Assembly: GCF_936928535.1 (NCBI RefSeq)
Contig: NZ_CAKZHY010000055.1
Coordinates: 33,539 to 97,538 of the forward strand
From: an uncultured Bradyrhizobium sp.
GTDB taxonomy: Bacteria > Pseudomonadota > Alphaproteobacteria > Rhizobiales > Xanthobacteraceae
DNA length: 64,000 nucleotides
Direction of reading: 5' to 3'
Of this stretch, positions 35,358 to 45,649 are shown one piece after another (position 1 is the stretch's first letter; the number at the start of each line of letters is the position of its first letter). Made by a program: the position numbers and the translations under genes. The notes beneath the pieces were generated by a model that searched no databases, was not told where the DNA came from, and saw only the letters and a list, made by a program, of their open reading frames with translations.

Positions 35358-35470
35358 CCCTCATCCTGAGGAGCGCGCTTTTGCGCGCGTCTCGAAGGAT
35401 CGAGGCCCCGCTGCGGCATCTTGGCCTGCATGGTTCGAGACGCGCCTTGCGGCGCTCCTCACCATGAGGG
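35358..35470. repeat. Dispersed inverted-end element, CTCATCCTGAGG type (copy 2)
   Basis: The ends CCTCATCCTGAGGAGCGC and GCGCTCCTCACCATGAGGG form inverted repeats; internal GCGTCTCGAAGGATCGAGG pairs partly with GGTTCGAGACGCGC. The element abuts the CorC stop codon. Confidence 0.85.
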
Positions 35471-35471
35471 G

Positions 35472-36776
35472 CTAGAACGACGTCCCCGCCCGTCTCGGCT
35501 TGGCCTCTTCCATCTCGGCGTCACGCGGGACCGGTGAAATACGGAGCGCGGTGATGCGGTTGCGTTCGCGGCGGAGCACGCGGAAGCGGAAGCCGTGGAA
35601 GGTGAAGCTCTGGCCGCGATCGGGGATCGAGCGCGCCTCGTGAATCACGAGGCCGGCGACGGTGGTTGCCTCTTCATCAGGCAGGCGCCAGTCCATGGCG
35701 CGGTTGAGGTCACGGATCGGCACCGAGCCATCGACCACGACTGAGCCGTCAGGCTGGGCGCGCACGCCGGCGACAACGACGTCGTGCTCGTCGGAGATGT
35801 CGCCGACAATCTCTTCCAGAATGTCTTCCAGCGTCACGAGACCTTCAACTTCGCCGTACTCGTCGACCACGAGCGCGAAATGGGTCTTGCGGCGTCGGAA
35901 CGCCTTGAGCTGCTCGGAGACGGGCCGCATCTCCGGCACGAACCAGGGCGGCAGCGCGATGGTGGAGACGTCGATGCGGGAGGTGTCGCCATCGGAGGCG
36001 CGGATCGCCCGCAGGAGATCCTTGGCGTGGAGCACGCCGATGATGTTCTCCGGCTTCTCGCGCCACAGCGGGATGCGGGTGTATTCGGTCGCCAGCACCT
36101 CGCGCACCAGTTCCTCCGGCGGCAGATCGGCGTTGATCATCATCATCTCGGTGCGATGGATCATGACGTCGGAAACCTGGAGCTCGCGCAAATCCAGGAG
36201 GCCGCCGAGCATGTCGCGGTCCTGCTTTTCGACCTTGCCCTCGTGATGCAAGAGGTCGACCGCACCGCGCAGACGTTCGGTCGGCGACAGGATGGCCTGG
36301 TGCTCGCCGGCAAGGCCGAAGCCGCGCATCAACAGGCGCACGATGACTTCCACCACCCGCAGCAGCGGCCCGAGCACGTACATCGTCAACCGCATCGGGC
36401 GCGCGACCGCGAGCGCCATGCGGTCAGGCGCGTTGATCGCGATGGTCTTGGGCAGCACTTCCGCGAAGATCACGACCAGCGCCGTCATCATGCCGGTGGC
36501 ATAGAGCACGCCGACATCGCCGAACCAGGCGGTGAAGATGGAGGTCGCCAGCGCTGAGGCGGTGATATTGGCGATGTTATTGCCGAGCAGCAGCGCGCCG
36601 ATCAGGCGCTCGCGCATGTCGAGCAATTGCGAGACCACGTCGGCGTCGCGATTGCCCTGCTTGGACAGCCGCAGCATGCTGGCGCGGGAGGCGCCGGTCA
36701 GCGCGGTCTCGCTCGCGGCGAAGAAGCCCGAGACCAGCAGGCAGATGATGACGATGGTGAAGCCGAGCCAATCCAT
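35472..36776 (-). CDS. HlyC/CorC family (CNNM/CorC) transporter
   Basis: The protein has 434 aa. A DUF21 membrane domain with four helices (GFFAASETALTGASRASM, LLLGNNIANITASALAT) is followed by a CBS pair (VSDVMIHRTEMMMIN, FALVVDEYGEVEGLVTLEDILEEIVGDI) and a C-terminal CorC_HlyC domain. Members export Mg2+ or related cations. The gene lies downstream of aroB and aroK on the same strand, an arrangement conserved in alphaproteobacteria. Confidence 0.92.
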   Translation of the reverse strand: MDWLGFTIVIICLLVSGFFAASETALTGASRASMLRLSKQGNRDADVVSQLLDMRERLIGALLLGNNIANITASALATSIFTAWFGDVGVLYATGMMTALVVIFAEVLPKTIAINAPDRMALAVARPMRLTMYVLGPLLRVVEVIVRLLMRGFGLAGEHQAILSPTERLRGAVDLLHHEGKVEKQDRDMLGGLLDLRELQVSDVMIHRTEMMMINADLPPEELVREVLATEYTRIPLWREKPENIIGVLHAKDLLRAIRASDGDTSRIDVSTIALPPWFVPEMRPVSEQLKAFRRRKTHFALVVDEYGEVEGLVTLEDILEEIVGDISDEHDVVVAGVRAQPDGSVVVDGSVPIRDLNRAMDWRLPDEEATTVAGLVIHEARSIPDRGQSFTFHGFRFRVLRRERNRITALRISPVPRDAEMEEAKPRRAGTSF

Positions 36777-36802
36777 GCAGCACTCAACAGACGTTCAGCG
36801 GG

Positions 36803-37951
36803 TCACGCCTCTTGCGCGAGCTTCTCTTGCAGGAAGTCGCGCACCGGGCCGGGCTCGACATCTTTCGCGATCACTGCGCGCCCCACAGCCTCCAGCAGGA
36901 TGAAAGTGAGCTTGCCGCGCTTGACCTTCTTGTCCTGCGCCATCAGCGCCATCAGCGCGTCGGCATCGGCGAGACCTTCCTGCGAGAAACCGGCGATGTC
37001 CTGCAAGCGCGTCGGCAAGCCGGCCTCGATCAGATGCCGCTCGACCCGGGTCGCCTCGAGCTCGCCGATCATGCCGAGCCTTGCGGAAAATTGCGCCGCC
37101 AGCGTCATGCCGATCGCGACGCCCTCGCCGTGGAACAGGCGATCCGAGAAACCGGTCGCGGCTTCCAGCGCGTGACCGAAGGTGTGGCCGAGATTGAGCA
37201 GCGCGCGCTCGCCGGTCTCGCGCTCGTCGCGCGACACCACGCCGGCCTTGGCTCGGCACGAGGTCGCGACCGCGTGCTCGCGCGCCGAGCCACCCTTGAA
37301 GATGTCAGCGTGGTTCTTCTCAAGCCAGGTGAAGAAGGCTTCGTCACCAAGCACGCCGTATTTGGCGACCTCGGCATAGCCAGCGCGGAATTGCCGCGGC
37401 GACAGCGTGTCGAGCACGGCGGTATCGGCGACGACGAGCACAGGCTGGTGAAAGGCGCCGAGCAGATTCTTGCCCTGCGGCGAGTTGATGCCGGTCTTGC
37501 CGCCGACGGAGGAATCGACCTGCGCCAGCAGCGAGGTCGGCACCTGCACGAAATCGACGCCGCGGCGCAAGATCGCAGCGGCAAAGCCGGCGAGATCGCC
37601 GACGACGCCGCCGCCGAGCGCGATGACGAGATCGTTGCGCTCGATCTTGGCCGCGATCAGCGCCTCGCTGACCTTTTCGAGGCCGGCATAGGTCTTTGAA
37701 ATCTCGCCTTCCTCGACGATGACGCGCGAGGTCGGAATGCCGCTCGCCGCGAGCGAGGCCTCCGTCGGCTCGAGCCAGTATTTTGCGACGGTGCGGTCGG
37801 TGACGATGGCTGTGCGCACACCGGGGCGCAACGCGGCAACCCGCATCCCGAGCGAGGACAGCACGCCGCGGCCGATGACGATGTCATAGGCGCGGTCACC
37901 GAGCGCGACGTCGACGTTGACAGGATCGGAATGTTTCAAGGGGGCGGTCAT
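36803..37951 (-). CDS. aroB: 3-dehydroquinate synthase
   Basis: The protein has 382 aa. The NAD-binding and active-site blocks are visible: IALGGGVVGDLAGFAAAILRRG, VPTSLLAQVDSSVGGKTGIN and a zinc-ligand region NLGHTFGHALEA. It converts DAHP to 3-dehydroquinate in the shikimate pathway. Its start overlaps the aroK stop by 4 bp, so the two are translationally coupled. It functions in the cytosol. Confidence 0.97.
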   Translation of the reverse strand: MTAPLKHSDPVNVDVALGDRAYDIVIGRGVLSSLGMRVAALRPGVRTAIVTDRTVAKYWLEPTEASLAASGIPTSRVIVEEGEISKTYAGLEKVSEALIAAKIERNDLVIALGGGVVGDLAGFAAAILRRGVDFVQVPTSLLAQVDSSVGGKTGINSPQGKNLLGAFHQPVLVVADTAVLDTLSPRQFRAGYAEVAKYGVLGDEAFFTWLEKNHADIFKGGSAREHAVATSCRAKAGVVSRDERETGERALLNLGHTFGHALEAATGFSDRLFHGEGVAIGMTLAAQFSARLGMIGELEATRVERHLIEAGLPTRLQDIAGFSQEGLADADALMALMAQDKKVKRGKLTFILLEAVGRAVIAKDVEPGPVRDFLQEKLAQEA

Positions 37952-38559
37952 CGAACGGCACTCGCGACATCGGCTGGTGGTGGACTACAGAGATACGCGT
38001 GCAGCGTCTCGATGCATTCCTCGACGATCTTGTCATGCGGCACGTCGCGCGAGGCGATGGTGAGGTTGGCCTTGCCATAAACAGGCTCGCGCTCGGTGAG
38101 CAGGCGCGTCACGGTTCCCTCGGGGTCGGCGGTTTGCAGCAACGGGCGATCCGCGCGACGGCGCACGCGGCGCATGATCACGTCATGGTCCGCCCTGAGC
38201 CAGATCGAGACCGCCTTCGCAGCGATGCGGTTGCGCGTCTCCTCGCGCATGAAGGCGCCGCCGCCGGTCGCCAGCACCACCGGCCCGCCCTCGAGCAGGC
38301 GCGCGATCACCCGCACCTCACCATCGCGAAAGTGCTGCTCGCCATGGCGCTCGAAGATCTCCGGTATGGTCATGCCAGCCGCCGCCTCGATTTCGGTGTC
38401 GGCGTCGACAAAGGGCAGCTTCAGCCTGGCAGCCATCCGGCGGCCAATGGTCGATTTGCCGACACCCATCATGCCGACCAGCACGATCGAACGCGCCCCC
38501 AGGGCCGACAGGATGTCGGCCTCGGGGCTCGCTTGTGCTGGCACTACGGCGTCGGACAT
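37948..38559 (-). CDS. aroK: Shikimate kinase
   Basis: The protein has 203 aa. Walker A GMMGVGKST is followed by the shikimate-binding DADTEIE and the GGGAF loop (VVLATGGGAFM), and the lid Arg region RRRADRPLL. It phosphorylates shikimate with ATP. The first 20 residues are a variable extension. A TGCCGCC-AAA-GGCGGCA hairpin (38588-38604) lies in its leader. It is the first gene of the aroK-aroB-corC run. Confidence 0.97.
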   Translation of the reverse strand: MSDAVVPAQASPEADILSALGARSIVLVGMMGVGKSTIGRRMAARLKLPFVDADTEIEAAAGMTIPEIFERHGEQHFRDGEVRVIARLLEGGPVVLATGGGAFMREETRNRIAAKAVSIWLRADHDVIMRRVRRRADRPLLQTADPEGTVTRLLTEREPVYGKANLTIASRDVPHDKIVEECIETLHAYLCSPPPADVASAVR

Positions 38560-38729
38560 ATTTCGCTCGATTGGATCTCGCTCAAACTGCCGCCAAAGGC
38601 GGCATCCCGGCCACCTATACGACCCCCTCGGGGCCCTCGCCAGAGGACTCTTGCCACGAAACGGCGAACATGTTGGATGATTTCATTGGTTAATTTGCCC
38701 GTTCAAGTCCCTCGCCGAGACCTTGCCCG

Positions 38730-38876
38730 ATGCCCAGCCTGTTCCGCTTCCTGACGGTCGTCGCCGTGATCGCCGGCATCGTCTATGGCGTGGTGTTTGC
38801 GCTGGCCAACTTCGTCAATCCGAAGCCGCGCGAAATGACGGTGACGATCCCGCCGGATAAATTTCTCAAGAAATAG
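38730..38876 (+). CDS. 48-aa single-pass membrane peptide, conserved-looking, upstream of xerD
   Basis: This ORF is below the track's size limit. It encodes MPSLFRFLTVVAVIAGIVYG..., with one transmembrane helix (residues 6-27) and a C-terminal tail FVNPKPREMTVTIPPDKFLKK whose pattern of Pro, Lys and Thr looks like real protein. The stop lies 17 bp before the xerD ATG, so the two are probably co-transcribed. No function is known. Its divergent neighbour is aroK. Confidence 0.75.
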   Translation: MPSLFRFLTVVAVIAGIVYGVVFALANFVNPKPREMTVTIPPDKFLKK

Positions 38877-38893
38877 GAGCTAGCCTGAAGGGC

Positions 38894-39859
<966 letters not shown>

Positions 39860-39865
39860 ACGGGT

Positions 39866-39995
39866 CTCGTGCCCCGGACGCGGCGCAGCACGCAGTGATG
39901 CGCTGCTGAGCCGGGGCCCATTCCGCCGCCGCTTACTGGGTCCCGGCTCTGCGCAGCAGCACTGTAGAAGTGCTGCAGCGCGTCCGGGACACGAG
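39866..39995. repeat. Dispersed inverted-end element, CTCGTGYCCCGGACGCG type
   Basis: The left end CTCGTGCCCCGGACGCGGCGCA and right end TGCAGCGCGTCCGGGACACGAG form inverted repeats. The core contains GAGCCGGGGCCCATTCCGCC. It takes up much of the 323-bp xerD-accA gap, and the remaining part should hold the accA promoter. Confidence 0.85.
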
Positions 39996-40182
39996 AGCTC
40001 AGCCGGGGCGACCGATGAAACCGCCTTGACTTCGGCCACATCTCCGCAGAAAGAGCCGTGGCCTTATTCTTGATTTGGCGCCCTCGCACGAGCACACAGG
40101 TCAAGCCCTTGAAGAAGCTACACTTCTTTATCTGAAGCCAACCTCGCTTCGCCTCGTCGTCCTGTCCCCCTATATTGAAACG

Positions 40183-41145
40183 ATGCCAGACCAGATGCGC
40201 AGCTATCTCGACTTCGAAAAGCCCGTCGCCGAGCTCGACTCCAAGGTCGACGAATTGCGCACGCTCGCTGCCTCCGGCACCGACATTGCCGAGGAGATCG
40301 GCCGGATCGAGGACAAGGCCGCGCAGGCGCTGGCCGACCTCTATCTCAACCTGACGCCGTGGCAGAAGACGCTGGTGGCGCGACATCCGCAGCGGCCGCA
40401 TTTCAACGACTTCATCAAGGGCCTGATCACCGAGTTCACTCCGCTCGCCGGCGACCGCAAGTTCGGCGAGGACGAGGCGCTGGTTGCGGGCTTCGGCCGT
40501 TTCCGCGGCGAAGCCATCTGCGTGATGGGCCAGGAAAAGGGCGATTCCACCGAGAGCCGCATCAAGCACAATTTCGGCATGGCGCGGCCTGAGGGTTATC
40601 GCAAATGCGTGCGGCTGATGGAGATGGCCGAGCGGTTCGGCCTGCCGGTGCTGTCGCTGGCCGATTCCGCCGGCGCCTATCCCGGCATCGGCGCCGAGGA
40701 GCGCGGCCAGGCCGAAGCCATCGCGCGCTCGACCGATGCCTGCATGGCATTGACCGTGCCGAACGTCGCCATCATCACCGGCGAGGGCATGTCGGGCGGG
40801 GCCATCGCCATCACCACCGCCAACAAGGTCTTGATGCTGGAGCACGCGATCTACAGCGTGATCTCGCCGGAAGCCGCCTCCTCGATCCTCTGGCGCGACG
40901 GCTCCAAGGCGCAGGAAGCCGCCAACAACATGAAGATCACCGCCCAGGACATGCTGCGCTTCGGGGTGATCGACAGCATTCTGAAGGAGCCGGTCGGCGG
41001 CGCCCACCGCGACCCCGCCGCCATGATCGCCACCACCGGGGACGCCATCGCCAAGGCTTTCGACGAGCTCCGCGGCATGGACGGCGAGGCCATCCGCAAG
41101 CAGCGCCGGCAGAAATTCCTCGATATCGGCCGGAAACTGGGCTGA
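40183..41145 (+). CDS. accA: Acetyl-CoA carboxylase carboxyltransferase subunit alpha
   Basis: The protein has 320 aa from ATG 40183 (MPDQMRSYLDFEKPVAELDSK), matching the family length; the 356-aa ORF start is too early. Conserved blocks are GRFRGEAICVMGQEKG, NFGMARPEGYRKCVRLM, DSAGAYPGIGAEERGQ and GEGMSGGAIAI. It carboxylates acetyl-CoA to malonyl-CoA together with AccD and the biotin carrier. It is essential and cytosolic. Confidence 0.97.
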   Translation: MPDQMRSYLDFEKPVAELDSKVDELRTLAASGTDIAEEIGRIEDKAAQALADLYLNLTPWQKTLVARHPQRPHFNDFIKGLITEFTPLAGDRKFGEDEALVAGFGRFRGEAICVMGQEKGDSTESRIKHNFGMARPEGYRKCVRLMEMAERFGLPVLSLADSAGAYPGIGAEERGQAEAIARSTDACMALTVPNVAIITGEGMSGGAIAITTANKVLMLEHAIYSVISPEAASSILWRDGSKAQEAANNMKITAQDMLRFGVIDSILKEPVGGAHRDPAAMIATTGDAIAKAFDELRGMDGEAIRKQRRQKFLDIGRKLG

Positions 41146-41175
41146 TTCGGGCTGGTTTTGACCGGATTCGGTACC

Positions 41176-41265
41176 GTAGGGTGGGCAAAGCGAAGCGTGC
41201 CCACGGATCCTGGGCCGTCGAAACAGCTCGTGGGCACGGCGCAAGCGCGCCTTTGCCCACCCTAC
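41176..41265. repeat. Dispersed inverted-end element, GTAGGGTGGGCAAAGCG type
   Basis: The left GTAGGGTGGGCAAAGCGAAG and right GCGCCTTTGCCCACCCTAC ends are inverted repeats; inner CGTGCCCAC pairs with GTGGGCACG. It lies in the 428-bp accA to L,D-transpeptidase gap, which has no gene. Confidence 0.9.
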
Positions 41266-41573
41266 AGCACCTCCCCGGAGCACCCGGTAACCCCGCGTTA
41301 ACCCTTTTTTTGCCCAAATCGGCGATCTCAGTACTGGTTTGGCTGCAAAGTCCAAGTTCCGGCCCAGTTTAAGTCTCTGTTGACCACGCCGCCGCGCCAA
41401 CGGGCTCGTGATCCCCGGTCGGGTTGCGACCTCAAGGGGCGGAGGTTAGAATTTTAATCAATGGCTTCAGGGCATAAGCGCTGGGGCTTGGTCTGAACAA
41501 ATCCGGCTGTCCGGTCAGGCCAAGCTCTGAAATCGGGGTTCGCGCTTCCGCCCGGCACGTTGTGGGGTCCATC

Positions 41574-43079
41574 TTGAATTCTCGTTCGCTTGCTCGCGCG
41601 CTCTTGGCTTCGGTTGCGCTGGCCGCCAGCATTTTGCTCGCCGGCTGCGATACCGATCAGGTGTCGCTGGCGACCAATGCCAAGGCCAACCAGCCGGTCT
41701 CGCCAAAGCTCGTCGCCGCGATGGCCGAGAAGGACATGGATCTGAATTCGCCGATCCTGATCCGCCTGTTCAAGCAGGAAGCCGAGCTCGAGATCTGGAA
41801 GCAGACCCGCAACGGCCAGTTCGCGCTGCTCAAGACCTATCCGATCTGCCGCTGGTCCGGCGATTTGGGACCGAAGGTGCGCGAAGGCGACCGCCAGGCG
41901 CCGGAGGGATTCTACTCGATCAATCCGAGCCAGATGAATCCGCAGTCGGCCTATTACCTCTCGTTCAACACCGGCTTCCCCAACGCGTTCGACAAGGCGC
42001 TCGGTCGCACCGGCTCGCAGCTGATGGTGCATGGCGATTGTTCGTCGCGCGGCTGCTACGCCATGACCGACGAGCAGATCGCGGAGATCTATTCGCTTGG
42101 ACGCGAGTCGTTCTTCGGCGGCCAGAAGGCGTTCCAGTTCCAGGCCTATCCATTCCGGATGACGCCGGTGAACATGGCCAAGCACCGCAACAATCCGAAC
42201 ATGGCCTTCTGGAAGATGATCAAGGAAGGCTATGATCATTTCGAGGTGACGCGGCAGGAGCCGAAGGTCGACTTCTGCGAGAAGAAATACGTGTTCGACG
42301 CGGCGAAGGCGCCCGATGCCAAGCACGATCCCGTGTTCGACGCCGCGGCCAAGTGCCCGGCCTATGTGATCCCCGAGGACATCGCCAGCGCCGTGCGCGA
42401 GAAGCAGCAGCGCGACGAGGCCGAGTACGCCAAGCTCGTCGCCAAGAACATTCCGGTCGCGCGGATGAACACCGGCATCGACGGTGGCATGAACAAAATC
42501 TTCGCGGCCAAGATTCCGGAAGGCTCGACGGGCCTGTCGGAAGGCGCCGAAGGCAATACGCTGCAGATGCTGGCGATGTCGAAGGCCCCCGGCACGATCC
42601 CCGGCACCGTCAACCCGCCGAAGCCGAATCTCGAGCCGGTCGCCTCCACGCCGCAGCAAGAGCCGGTCGTTGCCGTCAGCGCGCCCGCGACCAACGCCCG
42701 CGTCGCCTCGGCTCAGCCTGCCGAGAAGTCCGGCTTCTTCTCGGGCCTCGGTCGCAAGATGGGCTTTGGCACCGCCGACACCACGGCGACCACGCCGCCG
42801 CCGCAAGCAACCGCATCGGTGGCACCGGCCCCAGCTCCGGCCGCGCCGAGCACGGCCTCCAAGCTGAAGGCCGCGGTGACCCACCTCGTCCATCGCGAAC
42901 CCGCGAAGGACAAGCCGGCCGTTGTTGCCGCGAAGCCCGCGGAGACCAGGGTCGCTGCAACACGTCCCGCACTGAAGCCGTCGGCGGCCGATGGCGGTGG
43001 CGACAGCGGCCAAATGGCCGGCGCCGCGCCGGTCGTGTCGGCAAACTCGTTCGACAGCCGTTTTGGCGCGCTGAAGTAG
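41574..43079 (+). CDS. L,D-transpeptidase (YkuD/YafK-like) lipoprotein with low-complexity tail
   Basis: The protein has 501 aa from TTG 41574 (MNSRSLARALLASVALAASI); GTG 41562 is an alternative start. A lipobox ILLAGC gives a lipid anchor. The YkuD-type catalytic motif is MVHGDCSSRGCYAM with the nucleophile Cys near residue 161, as in murein L,D-transpeptidases and amidohydrolases of the ErfK/YafK group. The C-terminal 200 residues are Ala/Pro/Lys-rich and likely disordered. It probably modifies peptidoglycan or lipoprotein crosslinks in the periplasm. Confidence 0.88.
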   Translation: MNSRSLARALLASVALAASILLAGCDTDQVSLATNAKANQPVSPKLVAAMAEKDMDLNSPILIRLFKQEAELEIWKQTRNGQFALLKTYPICRWSGDLGPKVREGDRQAPEGFYSINPSQMNPQSAYYLSFNTGFPNAFDKALGRTGSQLMVHGDCSSRGCYAMTDEQIAEIYSLGRESFFGGQKAFQFQAYPFRMTPVNMAKHRNNPNMAFWKMIKEGYDHFEVTRQEPKVDFCEKKYVFDAAKAPDAKHDPVFDAAAKCPAYVIPEDIASAVREKQQRDEAEYAKLVAKNIPVARMNTGIDGGMNKIFAAKIPEGSTGLSEGAEGNTLQMLAMSKAPGTIPGTVNPPKPNLEPVASTPQQEPVVAVSAPATNARVASAQPAEKSGFFSGLGRKMGFGTADTTATTPPPQATASVAPAPAPAAPSTASKLKAAVTHLVHREPAKDKPAVVAAKPAETRVAATRPALKPSAADGGGDSGQMAGAAPVVSANSFDSRFGALK

Positions 43080-43101
43080 GCGGGCGTTCGCCCGCCGCTT
43101 C

Positions 43102-43797
43102 CTACGGCGCCAGATACCGCATCAGCTCCGGATTGCCCCTCACCTCGCCCGCTGCGCCCTGCAGGGCGACGCGGCCGCGGTCGAGCACATAGGCGTAGTC
43201 GGCGACGCGCAATGCGAGGTCGAGGTGCTGCTCGACGATGATGACAGCGATGGTCTTGGCGAGCTCGATCAGGCGCTCGGTGATCTCCTCGATCACGCCG
43301 ATCCAGACGCCTTCGGTCGGCTCGTCCAGCAGCAGCAGCTTTGGATCGCCCAGCATGGCGCGGCCGATGGCGAGCATCTTGCGCTCGCCGCCGGAGAGCG
43401 TGCCGGCGGGCTGATCGAGACGCTGGCCGAGTTTCGGGAAGATCGCCAGCACGCGGTCGACCGCGGTGGCATCCTTGTTGAAGAGCGAGCCGACCGCGAG
43501 ATTGTCGCGCACCGAGAGGCGCGCGAACACCGAATGCTCCTGCGGCACGTAGCCGATGCCGGCGCGGACGCGCTCCTCGGGCCGGCGGCGGCTGATGTCG
43601 CGGCCGTCGAAGCCGACCTCGCCGTTCCACGCCGGCAGTTCGCCGACGATGGTCTTCATCAGCGTGGTCTTGCCGGCGCCGTTGCGCCCGAGCACGGCGA
43701 CGCCGCCACGCCAGGGAATGCCGAGGTTGACGTCGAACAGGACCTGGCTGCGGCCATAACCCGTGTCGAGATGCTTGATGTCCAAAAATTCAGGCAC
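43102..43797 (-). CDS. Branched-chain/urea-type ABC transporter ATP-binding protein (LivF/UrtE-like)
   Basis: The protein has 231 aa. Walker A is GRNGAGKTT, the signature is LSGGERKML, and Walker B is LLLLDEPTEGVW. It is the last gene of a five-gene importer operon (substrate-binding, permeases, two ATPases), and its start overlaps the LivG-like gene by 8 bp. The DEPTEG stretch resembles UrtE. The transported substrate is inferred to be a small amide or urea from the neighbouring amidase. Confidence 0.93.
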   Translation of the reverse strand: MPEFLDIKHLDTGYGRSQVLFDVNLGIPWRGGVAVLGRNGAGKTTLMKTIVGELPAWNGEVGFDGRDISRRRPEERVRAGIGYVPQEHSVFARLSVRDNLAVGSLFNKDATAVDRVLAIFPKLGQRLDQPAGTLSGGERKMLAIGRAMLGDPKLLLLDEPTEGVWIGVIEEITERLIELAKTIAVIIVEQHLDLALRVADYAYVLDRGRVALQGAAGEVRGNPELMRYLAP

Positions 43798-44524
43798 GGC
43801 GCAGATAGATCTCCTGGACGGACGAGTTGGCCTGGATCTCCGACACGGTGCCCGAGGCCAGCACCCTGCCCTGGTCGAGCACGGTCAGACGATCACAGAT
43901 GTCGCGGATGAAATCGAGGTCGTGCTCGACGATGACGAGCGAGCAATGCTTCTTGATCGGCTGGAGCAATTCGCCGGTGACGCGGCGCTCCTCGAGACTC
44001 ATGCCGCCGGTCGGCTCGTCGAGCAAAAGAAGCTTGGGCTTGCCCGCGAGCGCCATCGCGATCTCCAGCCATTGCTGCTGGCCGTGCGAGAGTGCGGCGG
44101 CCGCATCGAACGCGCGGTCGGCGAGGCGGAATTGCCTGAGCATGGTCATGACCTGATCGTGCAGCGCGCCTCTGGTGCGCGAGAATACGAGGTCGAACAG
44201 CGAGGAGTGCGCCTGCAGCGCGAGCAGGATGTTGTCGTACAGCGTCAGCGACGGCAGCACGGAGGTGATCTGGAATTTCAGGCTCATGCCGGCCCGGGCG
44301 CGCTCGGTCGGCGTGAACGCGGTGATGTCGGTGTTGACGAAGCTCACCTTGCCTTGCGTCGGCACCTCCGCGCCGGCGATGCACTTCATCAGGGTGCTCT
44401 TGCCCGAGCCGTTCGGACCGATCAGGCCGTGAAACTCGTTCTCACCGACGGTGAGCGCGGCGCCGTCGAGCGCGGTGAGCTTGCCGAATATTTTCGAGAT
44501 GCCCGCGGCCTCAAGGAGCGGCAT
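43790..44524 (-). CDS. Branched-chain/urea-type ABC transporter ATP-binding protein (LivG/UrtD-like)
   Basis: The protein has 244 aa from ATG 44524 (MPLLEAAGISKIFGKLTALDG), which overlaps the LivM-like gene end by 14 bp. Walker A GPNGSGKST, signature LSHGQQQWLEIAMAL (variant LSHGQ, as in UrtD-type proteins), and Walker B LLLLDEPTGGM are present. The variant signature supports a urea/amide rather than a leucine importer. Confidence 0.93.
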   Translation of the reverse strand: MPLLEAAGISKIFGKLTALDGAALTVGENEFHGLIGPNGSGKSTLMKCIAGAEVPTQGKVSFVNTDITAFTPTERARAGMSLKFQITSVLPSLTLYDNILLALQAHSSLFDLVFSRTRGALHDQVMTMLRQFRLADRAFDAAAALSHGQQQWLEIAMALAGKPKLLLLDEPTGGMSLEERRVTGELLQPIKKHCSLVIVEHDLDFIRDICDRLTVLDQGRVLASGTVSEIQANSSVQEIYLRRA

Positions 44525-45617
44525 GGCGCTTCTCCTTGTCGGTCTCCTTACGGCTGGCGCCAAAGCTGCCGACCCGCTCGCGTTCGCCCAGCACAAAGCT
44601 GATCAGGCCGAGCGGCCGGAACAGGATCACGAGCAGCAGCAACACGCCCAGAATGATCGGCCAGATGTCGCGATAATTGTCCGACAGCCAGAAGCTGACG
44701 CCCTCGACGATGACGGTGCCGATCACGGCGCCGATCAGCGTGCCGGAGCCGCCGAACAACACGTACAGCACGACCTGCGTCGAGACGACGACGCCAACCA
44801 TGTTGGGCCAGACGAAACCCTCGTGGAAGGCGTAAAGGCTGCCGGCGAGCCCTGCGATGGCGCCGCCGATCGCGAAGATGATCGCCTTGAGGTGCTGCGC
44901 CTTGTAGCCGAAGAAGGCGATGCGCTGCTCATTCTCACGCAGGCCCGCGAGCGCAAGGCCGAACTGAGAGCGCACCAGGAAGCGGCAGAGCAGATAGACC
45001 ACGACGAGGATGCCGAGCACGAGATAATAGAACGCCGGCCCTTCCGAGAATTCGTAGCCCCCAAGCGTCATGGATGAGATCGAGGGAATGCCGTTCTGGC
45101 CACCGAGATAATACCAGCCGCGCGCCAGGCGATCGGCGGCATAGGAGCCGGTGAGCGTGCCCAGCGACACGAAGATCACGCTGGAGGGATGCCGGCCCAG
45201 CAGCAGGAAGCCGCCGAGCAGCAGCGCGAAGGTCAGGCCGATCAGCGTGCCCGCGGGGAGCACCAGGAAGATGTTGGTGATGTCGAGGTCGCGCGCGAGC
45301 AATGCCACGCCATAGCCGGCAGAGCCGAAGAACAGGGCCTGACCGAAGCTCATGATGCCGGCATAGCCCCAGACCAGGTCGAACGACAGCGCGAACAGCG
45401 CGAGGATGATCACGCGCGTCGCGAACACCGTCAGGTAATCCTGCAGCACCAGCGGCGCGATGAGCGCGGCGACCAGCACCACGCCCTCCACGACCGGCAG
45501 GATCTTTCGTCCCGCGACGGCCTGCGCCGTCGCACCGCCTTCAGTCATTGCGACGTCCGTCCCCCCGCCGATCTCGGCGGGGATCGCCTGTTTCACCGCG
45601 CTCATCGACTTCGACAT
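44511..45617 (-). CDS. Branched-chain/urea-type ABC transporter permease (LivM/UrtC-like)
   Basis: This 368-aa protein has about ten membrane helices after a 40-residue cytosolic N-terminus. The LivM consensus is clear: FALSFDLVWGYAGIMSFGQALFFG, GLRENEQRIAFFGYKAQHLKAIIFAIGGAIAGLAG and GGSGTLIGAVIGTVIVEG. A charged C-terminal tail (RKETDKEKRHAAP) ends it. It pairs with the LivH-like permease. Confidence 0.93.
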   Translation of the reverse strand: MSKSMSAVKQAIPAEIGGGTDVAMTEGGATAQAVAGRKILPVVEGVVLVAALIAPLVLQDYLTVFATRVIILALFALSFDLVWGYAGIMSFGQALFFGSAGYGVALLARDLDITNIFLVLPAGTLIGLTFALLLGGFLLLGRHPSSVIFVSLGTLTGSYAADRLARGWYYLGGQNGIPSISSMTLGGYEFSEGPAFYYLVLGILVVVYLLCRFLVRSQFGLALAGLRENEQRIAFFGYKAQHLKAIIFAIGGAIAGLAGSLYAFHEGFVWPNMVGVVVSTQVVLYVLFGGSGTLIGAVIGTVIVEGVSFWLSDNYRDIWPIILGVLLLLVILFRPLGLISFVLGERERVGSFGASRKETDKEKRHAAP

Positions 45618-45649
45618 GCGAGCTTAGCATTCCCTCTCGGCATTGCGTC

